Shown: one piece after another, positions 55,906 to 64,000 of the stretch
Numbering within the stretch: the stretch's first letter is position 1
How the letters are laid out: each line of letters starts with the position of its first letter
Assembly: GCA_928212115.1 (NCBI GenBank)
Contig: CAKMRJ010005412.1
Span: 254,161,980-254,225,979 of the forward strand
Source of the DNA: Lactuca virosa
Lineage: Eukaryota > Streptophyta > Magnoliopsida > Asterales > Asteraceae
Direction of reading: 5' to 3'
Length of the DNA: 64,000 nucleotides
The notes under the pieces: model-generated
What the model saw: the letters and a program-made list of their open reading frames with translations, nothing else
Databases searched by the model: none
What the model was told of the DNA's origin: nothing
Program-made: the position numbers and the translations under genes

Positions 55906-56715
55906 CTACCAAAAACTTAAATGATGACCTAGCACGCCAGTGACATTAACCACTTGCTCCTCAAGTGCTTGGGTTCTCTGCTCAAGACTTCCCGTGCGTT
56001 CTTCATTTCTTGAGGTTTGATTGTAGAGTTCTAACTCTGCAATCCTTTCATCGTGAGTAATCATGTCGTTATAGGCGAAATTTATACGATGATGGACATC
56101 CATCACCGATTCCTGATCTCGCGTCCTTTGTCCTTCTAGCCTTCGTACTCTTCCAGAGAGATGAGTAGCCCTTCCTTCTACAATTTCCATCTTATCTTCA
56201 ATTTTCACACTTTTCTCAAACAATTGAGATAAAGTGTTATCTTCAGAAGAATGTGGGAGATGTGGTCGAGATGATTGACCAGTCTCATACATCTTAGCAG
56301 CTCTTTCTTCCGCCACCCACCTATCAACGGTTTGTGCAATCCGTGAAGGTTCATCTTGAACTCTACGACTTCCTGAAGATGTCGCCTTCTGATTCCTCTT
56401 AATCTTTTGCCATATTGGTATGGATTTACACGTCGTGCGTTTCATTTTTACTCCTCCTGGAACTTTACGGTAAAGAGTGTTCAGTGGTGGTAAAGATGAT
56501 GCCACCGATTCTGTCTCCTCCATGGATTCGCTTTCTTCCATTGGTTCACTCTCTTCCCATTCGTTGGAGGGTAAAGGTACTCCATCGTCAGAAGGTATTG
56601 GATGAAAGGTGGTTGGATTTATAGGGTAGTAAGGATCGTCTACCATCATGGGGAATGAAACTTCCTCTTCTTCATCAGTATCCTCGATGATTATCCATTC
56701 TCGTGAATGTGCCAT
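55906..56715 (-). pseudogene. Tekay-2 gag N-terminal ORF
   Basis: A 269-residue uninterrupted frame from ATG 56713-56715 (MAHSREWIIIEDTDEEEEVS). It has an acidic start with DDPYYPINPTTF, a Glu/Ser-rich repeat (EESEPMEESESMEETESV), a basic stretch (VKMKRTTCKSIPIWQKIKRN) and a long coiled coil (LFEKSVKIEDKMEIVEGRA to TQALEEQVVNVTGVL). It lies about 540 bases after the PBS, as in Tekay-B. It lacks capsid and zinc knuckles. It could be a truncated gag or a separate N-terminal module; I cannot tell which. Confidence 0.6.
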
Positions 56716-57258
56716 GTCGAATTCCTATACGTTTTGGATCACCAAGAGTTTTAGTCTATCAAATATTACTCCCAAATTAAATAGTTCATATGATCTGATC
56801 ATAATAAAATGTAGTTGCGCACCTACACCTAATTGTGATAGGATATATGCACATATAAACTTTAGTTGGAATATTTGATCTAAATCCTTGAGATCAAAAA
56901 CATTCCGAGTATTAAGGTGTATTCTCATCGCGGGTCTGAGTCTTTATATATGACTCTATATTCTTATTTATTGTATTCACGCTTTAACTATTGTTTGTTA
57001 CTTCAGGTCTAACTGATAAGGCTCAGGCCAGTCAAGACAGTCGAAAGGGCAGGATCATTTTAGCATATAGCCGTTCTGAAATCCAACAACCCAAATCGAC
57101 ATGTCTATCCTTGTCACCGCTCCCGTAAGTAGTCCTTCAGTAGAATAATTAATAATACTTTTTATTTATAGGCTAAGGGATATACCTAAACCTAATAGAG
57201 TAAGCCCTAAACTATAGACGTGCTTTCCTAAGAAAGTACTAGTTCACTATAGTTAATA
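56716..57258 (-). other. Tekay-2 untranslated leader
   Basis: Non-coding sequence between PBS and gag ATG. Nothing else recognised. Confidence 0.6.
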
Positions 57259-57270
57259 GCTCTGATACCA
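57259..57270 (-). other. Primer binding site of Tekay-2 (tRNA-Met type)
   Basis: The minus strand reads TGGTATCAGAGC, five bases from the LTR end. Confidence 0.85.
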
Positions 57271-57275
57271 ATTTC

Positions 57276-59706
57276 TGTCACACCCCCAGCCATCGGCGAA
57301 AACACCGGGTGATGTAACGTTATTCTTCGTATCACAATTATATAACATACATTGAACAGTACTAAAGAAAATACATACCTTTATTGATAACTGAAAGTTA
57401 CATAACTGTCTTTCTAGGACCTATTACATAATATCCGACTATGGCATACTTCTTAATGAACAGAAAGGTAATAGTAAAACTTCTTCTGTTCGAATACATA
57501 CCTGCTTTTCAAGTTCCTGAAAACACATGCATTTTAAAATACGTCAACATAAAGTTGGTGAGTCCACAGGTTTTGACTCCATAAAATAATACATTTTCCA
57601 CGTTCAAAAGTGTAGTTTTGAAAGTATTATTTTGACTCTCCAACGTTTAATATATATATTCTAGGTATAATGGTTTACTTACCAAATAAGTATATACCTA
57701 TATGTCTCATATCTTTTAAATATAAATGTTTGTAATTCCATACAAATGAAAGTTGCTACGTATAAATCTTATTTCAATTCTATACGAGTAAAACCGCTAC
57801 GTATAAATCTATTTCCATTCTATACGAGTATGTGTGTTAGGAATAATTATTTACTTAATATACAAGTAGTACCTAGGGTATAAGTATGGGGGAACTTATA
57901 CTTAACATTTATACTTGTATACGACATAGTATAATGTTTCTAACAATTTGCTACCATGAGCCTGTAACCGCTGCTATGACATAATACCTCTGATAAAACC
58001 CACTCATGATTTACATGAGAACAACCCACTCATGATTTACATGAGGAAAACCCACTCATGATTTCCATGAGGAACACCGCAGGCTTCATCGATGCCGGAA
58101 CAATAACAAGTAAAAGGATAGTTTATCACCCGCTTTTTGTTGACTGTTGCTAACAGTCACAAGTGGGGTGGTCAACCCGTATACTAATTATACATGACTT
58201 CCTCACTCAAACGGGATTAATGGTTACAGTTCAGAGGATTTCCGCTGAGATCCCCAATCTTAGTTGATGAATACAATTACTTATGTAGACTTCGACGGCT
58301 TCCTATAGCTCTAACAACAAAAGCATTTTCATGTCTAAAACCCTAAATCACTAGACTATGCTTTTAAACATTACTCCAAACTTCATAACATTTAGGCAGT
58401 ATAACAGCTATATCTTGAAGTAAAACCATGTTTTATCTTGACCTAAAACCAATAATAACAACATATAACGTTCCTAGTTTTATCTTGACATAAAACTATC
58501 AATAACAATACTAAGTTTTATCTTATCATAAAACTAACAATAACAAAATATAACATATCCAGTTTTATTTTCACATAAAACCAATAATAGCACATACTTT
58601 ATAACTTAACATATAGAACTTCCGAATATAACTTCGGAACTATATCGCACACAGCATATATATAGAATCCTAAGTATAACTCAAGATCTACATTAGTATA
58701 CTACTATAACAATAACATGCTAACAACTTTACGATAGCTGTATACTTTCAGATACGAAATAACTATATCCCGGTTATTATAGCTATCTACGTTGATACTA
58801 ATATACTATCATATAGACATAATAATAACGTATATATAATATTTAGCATGCGTTTTCCCCCGAAATATTAGAAAGTGGGGCCGTGAAACTCACCCTAGTA
58901 GCGTGATTTTATGTAATCTAATCAGAAAGGTCAGCGTACAAGGTCGTCGGGGCTCGGGATGCAAGATAGCCTCCGCAAAGGAGAGAGGAGAAAGAAGTTT
59001 AGGTGTAAGAATGGCTGAAGTCGGACCTTCTATTTATAGTAGGGATTTTGGACCCCCCACGTCGTGGGTTTTATAAGGCCCACGTCGTGACTTAAGATCT
59101 TATCCCCGTAGACTTGCCATTTGCGTCCCTTGCTTCGGAAGGTGGTCATGTGACTCATCACGACATGGGATATCTTTGCTCATGTCGTGAACTTGGATCT
59201 TATCCCCTCGCAGCCTAGTCGCACACCTTCTAGATTCCGAGATTGGATAAATGACTCCTCACGTCGTGAGTTTTGTGCTCACGTCATGAACTCAGTCATA
59301 TTAGGGTTTCTGACAGCTGAATCTTCGGAAGGTCGTAACTTTCACATACGAACCACGTTTTTGACGTTCTTTTTATGCTCACGTAGGTATTTACATGTAC
59401 TACAACTCTCTTTTAGACTCCAATAGCTAATTCTAATTCTATTTTAAATTCTTCTTATTATAGAGATTTATAGTGTTCAGTTTATCATAACTTCTTCATG
59501 CGAAGTCAGATTCAGACATTCTCTATATTTTTGGAATCGTATGGACGTATACTTTGAGTTGTATCATAAAGAAAGTTCATATTTATATTAGAATTTATCA
59601 TGAACTACATATCAATCTTATCATATTACTAGTTTAACAAAATCACATTACATGATTGGTATAATCACATGTGATTGTCTATTGACCTATTTTGACTAGT
59701 GTTACA
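57276..59706 (-). repeat. Tekay-2 5' LTR (2431 bp)
   Basis: It matches 43385-45857 with scattered substitutions and small indels (three rather than four 28-bp repeats at 58000-58076, shorter AT microsatellite near 57650). The palindrome cluster lies at 59054-59290. No gene. Confidence 0.9.
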
Positions 59707-60861
59707 GAATATAACAGAGGTACAATTCGTTTCTCAAACCAATTTTTTTCATCTACAAATTTCTTACACTTACACACACGAATACATATGTCCAAGAGGT
59801 CTTTGATACAACCAATCAAGATTTAGACTTATCAAAACTCCGTGTTAATGATCTGACATCATGAGGCCATGATGAAAGTGAAACCTAAAATTCTAACTTT
59901 GTAAGGAATTGACGAGGAACTATGTTCCAGATTTTAACGAAACATTTGTTTCAGTACTGATTTTCGAAACTCCAAATCATATTCATTTCTTATGAGTGAT
60001 CTTGATCAAACTATTGAAACCCACGATGTTTGTTACCCAACAGGATCTAGCATAAATATTTTTTCATGAATATGATTTCCGTGTGAGTTTCATTCCTTTT
60101 CAAAGTCATTTTCAAAAATATTCCAAAGCATACTTGTCACTGACTACACTGGTCAAACAGTTAATTTCTGTTACAATTACTCACCTTATGTTTAGGTTGA
60201 TATGTAACGAAATTAGTAAGCCACCTACGAAGCCTTATAAAAGAAGCCCTTCGATACTTCTCTATAGGTATTCGATTGTAATTCACAGGAAAATACACAA
60301 GCTGTTGATCATCTCTCTTGATGACTAACAAAGTAACCTTTGCCCGGGGTTTTACCGCCTTCGTGTCGAAATTTTAATTTTTGACATCACAGATTCCAAA
60401 ATTTTTGTTAAATTGCTTCTTAACTTATTCGTTTGGCACACCGCACTCACGAAATCCTTGAGGTTCTGAGTGATACCAACTCAGGCTGATGATTTCGAAC
60501 ATTTGGCACATGACTTCGCTTTTCATCCCAAAAGTGAAAGAGCCTTACTTCCATCCGAAGGTTGGTGACGGTTACAATTCCATTGGGTGAAACAATACAG
60601 ACGGTTACAATTCCATTGGGTGAAACAATACAGGGTTTGTTGAAGCTTTGACGCATAGCTACTTTATCGGAATAGGGGTGCGAGTTTCAAGGTGCCACGT
60701 CGGATCTCATTTAATGCACATCCCGCTTCAAATTCAAACTCTAGGGTTACATATAAAAGGGGAATCAAGGGGTTTTTATCAATTTACGCTTTCAAAAGGA
60801 AAATTCCCAAATTTTCTCTGTGAATTCACGTTGTTCTTCAAAGCTTCAACTAACCCTAATC
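59707..60861 (+). other. Copia-B spacer before the extra ORF
   Basis: The sequence resumes after Tekay-2. It is AT-rich with no convincing ORF; the small frame 60083-60328 has no features. A 34-bp unit (acggttacaattccattggg plus 14 more bases) is duplicated in tandem at about 60567-60634. The stretch just upstream of the extra ORF (about 60720-60860) includes tataaaagg (60752), a good TATA candidate, and a leader-like CT/AT-rich region. Membership in Copia-B is inferred from position. Confidence 0.5.
60752..60760 (+). promoter_or_regulatory. TATA box 110 bp upstream of the extra ORF
   Basis: acatataaaagggg is the consensus form of a plant TATA box, with ATG at 60862. It suggests the ORF may have its own promoter. 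Confidence 0.5.
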
Positions 60862-63800
60862 ATGGCCACTTCTGCTGATGTTAATGCTCAATCCCAAACC
60901 ACTGAAGATGTTACTTCACAACCAATCATGAAGATTCAAGGCACAAACTATCAAGTCGAAGCGGATGTTTCACTTTATCCAGAAGAATTGAAGATGTTGG
61001 TAGTCGCTTTGAAAAGCTCTGTTCTATCGACAACCATGTTCAATTCATTTGTTGTTCCTCTTTCATGGCTTTCACAAGCAGGATCCACTGCTACTTACAG
61101 CAAAGCAATGGATATTATTACCTTCCAACTGGTGAATGATAAGAAGATACGTTTGACCAAGAAGATATTCTGTTAGATTCTTGATATCCCTAATTCTCCA
61201 CCATATGCTGATCTTTCTTCTGCTCAAGTCAACTACATGTTCAATGAGATGGGTCATCAACCCCCACTTACCAAGATCAGTGATTTCAAGAAGTCTGGAC
61301 TTTCAACTGTTTGGAATTTTCTATTTGGAATCTTTCTACGCTGTTTGACTGGTCACAGTGTTGGATTAGATAAAGGTCGAATGGAAGTTTATGCTATGGT
61401 TGCTGGATTGTATTATGAAAACACGAATGTTGTTCAAGGAATTTCGTGTGCAAGGTATTGGAGTTTGATTCTTCGCTATTTCTATGACAAAGAAGGGATT
61501 GAGGTGCCTGCTGGTGAAGAGACAGCTGAAATCATGAAATATCACTTTCCAAAGGAGGTTACTGGTGATGCTGAAGTATTTACGCACATTGCAAGAATTC
61601 CTGATGCAATGTTAAAGCGTGTTGATCCAACAAACTTAGTACTCGTGGAGTATTTGAAAACAATTAATCCTGATGTTGAAACTGGGAAGTTGTTGCTAAA
61701 AGAAGGAGCAGGTCCTTCTAAGAAGTCAAGAAAATCAATGAAGGATGCAACAACTACTCCTGAGAAACCTGTTCAGGAGCACAAGAAAAAGAAGTCACCA
61801 AAGAAACAGACGAAGCTAGAAGAACAAGTTTCGACTGTTTTGATTGAGCCGGTAGAGCCTGTTATTGATGAACACGTAAAGGAAACCATTCCATCAAAAT
61901 CTGGTATCTTTCAAAGAATTAAGAAGAAGTCTAGTTGTTCATGAAAGTCTACAGATGGCTCTTTTAGGTTTTCTCCTACCATGGTTCTTAAACCACATCT
62001 TAATCATCAAGGGGTCCTTATTCGTGAGGTTCCAGCTCCTGTTTCTTCTTCATCAAAGAAACGAAGAGCTGAAGATGCGGCCAAACATATTTCCAATAAG
62101 AAGATAAAGAAACGAAAGCTGGTTCTTCAAGAGGAATCATCCGAAGTTGAGAAAGTTCCTGAAACACCTGAAGCTAATATTTCTATACCAACATCGACTC
62201 CTGAGAAGACTAAGGTCACACCACCCGAAGTTTCGTTAACCAAGTCAGTTCCTGAGGAGGTTCGAACTTCAGACATCACTACACACGTATCTGATACGGA
62301 TGTAAATGTCACTATGGGTGAAGGAGATTCAAATAAAGAAATTCTTGTTACAACTCAAGGTATTCCTAAACCTTCTGTAATGGATACTTTTGTTTCCTTA
62401 CCTCCTTTTATCATTCCTGTTTCAAACACTACCAATTCACCCACTTTTGCAACCATTCTCAATCAACCATTCACTACTCTGTTCTCATCTCAATCAACTG
62501 ATCCACCCAACTCTACTGAGGATACTGATACTAAAGAAGAAGGATTTGGAGGTACATTTGACGAGTTGGAATTTGATGAAGAAGAAGAAACTTTTCCAGA
62601 TCATATGTTAATGACGATGAAGCAGTTCAAGATTCTAAATAAAAAGATGAATTCGATTATTCAGTCTCAAGCTGACATGGGGGGAAGTCAATTTGTCTCA
62701 AGTTTAGAAATTGATGTTATGCTGAAAACATTCAAAGCCAGAATGGTTAGCAAAGTTATGGAATGATTCGAGACTCGGAATCTAGAATCTTGGAGAAGGT
62801 GGACCATAATGATCAGAACAATGAGTTACGTATGAACTCTCAGTTCGCGAATTTTCTGCGTGAAGTAAAAGAACTAAAAAAGTGAGGCCAAAGAAAGACA
62901 TACCTTATTCGTTCTTAATGTAAAGAAAGTTCGTGAAGATGTAAATCTCAAGCTTCACGAACTTCATGAAGATATGGTCAAAGAGATTGCTACTGCTCAG
63001 CAAGACTATGCATCTCTCAATCAAAAGGTGGATATCATTTGTGATGCTGTCAGAAAGTATGTTAAGATGTACGAAAATTTGAGTCCTCAAGTAAATCAAC
63101 TTTCTACGGATAACAGCCAAAGTTTTGTGGAGATTAGTACTTTGCTAAAGGAGCTGAAAGAATTATCTGTCAAGCCTGTTTCCTCTTCGATCATTACACC
63201 AGAATTCTTATCTCAAAAGTTTTCTCAATTCGAAGTTGTTTTGCATAAACAGTTGGCTCCATTGTCCAGGTTCTCATGTCTTCTACCAACAGATGCCCCA
63301 CCTGTTGTCACAGGGGTGCTGGGGAGAAAAGAAGGTTGGTGATGTGAAGGTTGGTGAGGTTTCGCATGAAGTTGTTAAGACTGTTGGGAAAATTTTTCAA
63401 ACAAAGATCCCATCAACAAAGCCAATAGTCTCAAATGTTGGGCCTGTTACTTCAACGGTTGTTACCACGATGCCAATTACAAGGCCAATTTCTAAAGGAA
63501 TTATGATTGGTTCTTCTGCTGAAGGTGGTAGTAGTTCGAAGCCAAAGGATACCGTTGATAGTTCTTCGCACAAAGACAAAGGGAAAATGATTGTAGTTGA
63601 AAAGTCAAAAGAGGAGAAGAAAGTTGAGGCTGAAGCTGAAGTGGAGAAACTAAGATTAGTTCAGAGCATTATGACTGGACGTGCAAGTGATCCACATGGA
63701 TTGAACAAGGGTGATCCAAGCAAGCATTACAACTATGAAACGATCGAAGCGAGAGTTGCATATAATTATATGTATGCTTTTGTGAAGAAACCAAAACAGA

Positions 63801-64000
63801 GCTACAATTATTCGAATACAGATATGAGTCAACTTGACTTTCCAATCAACGAAATGATGTTCATCATGGCTCAGTATAAGATTGCTGAGAAATTTGACAA
63901 TGATGATGAATACACATATATGAAACTCAGGTTTCATGCTGTTCTTGGGAAACTTCCAGAGGAAATATGGTCAATTATGAAAATAAAGAAGGTGGTCTGC
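60862..64000 (+). pseudogene. Unrecognised extra ORF of Copia-B, broken, continues past the window
   Basis: It starts at ATG 60862 (MATSADVNAQSQTTEDVTSQ). The first 1,000 or so bases encode a globular segment: SVLSTTMFNSFVVPLSWLSQ, MDIITFQLVNDKKIRLTKKI, STVWNFLFGIFLRCLTGHSV, MEVYAMVAGLYYENTNVVQG, RYWSLILRYFYDKEGIEVPA. A Lys-rich linker follows (about 61700-62110), then a Ser/Thr/Pro-rich part, an acidic stretch (DELEFDEEEETFPDHM), a coiled coil (about 62760-63200: LREVKELKK, QQDYASLNQKVDIICDAVRK) and a second conserved-looking segment at the end (NKGDPSKHYNYETIEARVAY, YTYMKLRFHAVLGKLPEEIW). Stops at 61174, 61942 and 62764 fall in one frame; frameshifts lie near 62763 and 63315. Position after pol suggests an env-like or accessory retrotransposon ORF. 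I do not recognise the family with certainty and assign no function. Confidence 0.55.

Larger units (their letters stand above)
43385..59706 (-). mobile_element. Tekay-2: chromovirus-like Ty3/gypsy element, host of LARD
   Basis: On the minus strand: 5' LTR (59706-57276), PBS, leader, gag N-part (56715-55906), RT, RNase H, [LARD], integrase, chromodomain, PPT (45871-45858), 3' LTR (45857-43385). Capsid, nucleocapsid and protease between 55906 and 55460 are missing. LTRs are 2473 and 2431 bp and nearly identical, so insertion is fairly recent. It is flanked by an imperfect 5-bp duplication. Confidence 0.9.
29936..64000 (+). mobile_element. Copia-B: Ty1/copia retrotransposon with extra 3' ORF, extends past the right edge
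   Basis: The plus-strand order is 5' LTR, tRNA-Met PBS, long gag, linker, protease, integrase, [Tekay-B with a deletion], RNase H tail, [Tekay-2], then an extra ORF from 60862. The RT is missing. The 3' LTR is not in the window. A long gag region and an ORF between pol and the 3' LTR recall the SIRE/Maximus group, but I cannot prove the lineage without a tree. It is inserted in Athila-2 gag. Confidence 0.75.

Overview
This window is repeat-rich plant DNA. I found no host gene, rRNA or tRNA gene. Nearly every kilobase belongs to LTR retrotransposons inserted into one another, and almost all their reading frames are broken. The element types (Athila-like and Tekay/Del-like Ty3/gypsy, and Ty1/copia with long gag regions), tRNA-Met or tRNA-Asp type primer sites and AT-rich spacers fit a eudicot. 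The overall style resembles Asteraceae such as lettuce or sunflower, but that is an inference, not a proof.

Layout from left to right. 1-671 is a large foldback. 672-1634 is LTR-like sequence cut into the reverse transcriptase of Copia-A (minus strand, 1635-7715, with PBS and 5' LTR at its right end). Copia-A sits in the protease end of Athila-1 (minus strand, gag-protease 7716-10147, PBS 10383, partial LTR 10408-about 11110). That LTR is interrupted by Athila-2 (minus strand, about 11111-29935: 3' LTR, hairpin/PPT, env-like ORF, integrase, RNase H, RT, protease, gag). Athila-2 is split by Tekay-1 (plus strand, 20634-28628, TSD gaagg) and again by Copia-B (plus strand, from 29936 past the right edge). 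Copia-B in turn holds Tekay-B (plus strand, about 35236-42621) and Tekay-2 (minus strand, 43385-59706, imperfect TSD gaaca/gaata). Tekay-2 holds a non-coding long-LTR element, here called LARD (minus strand, 47230-53942, TSD ttagg). This gives nesting five deep: Athila-1 > Athila-2 > Copia-B > Tekay-2 > LARD. The right end (60862-64000) is a long, broken, unrecognised extra ORF that I assign to Copia-B.

No element here looks able to move by itself. Tekay-1 lacks gag, protease and RT. Tekay-B lacks protease, RT and RNase H. Tekay-2 lacks capsid/protease. LARD codes for nothing, but its ends resemble Tekay ends, so it may have been moved in trans by Tekay-type enzymes.

The most interesting signals are non-coding and recur across families. 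(1) A cluster of short CG-containing palindromes, with a different sequence in each lineage, lies just upstream of the predicted LTR TATA box. (2) A module of about 160 bp is repeated four times with nearly the same spacing in the U3 of Tekay-B and LARD. (3) A structured RNA-like domain (three hairpins, and in two families a possible pseudoknot) is conserved in the LTRs of three Tekay families. (4) In Athila-2 a hairpin with a fixed AGGA loop occurs twice with fully different but complementary stems beside a PPT-like 12-mer. (5) A large extra ORF in Copia-B resembles the env-like ORF of Athila-2 in arrangement.
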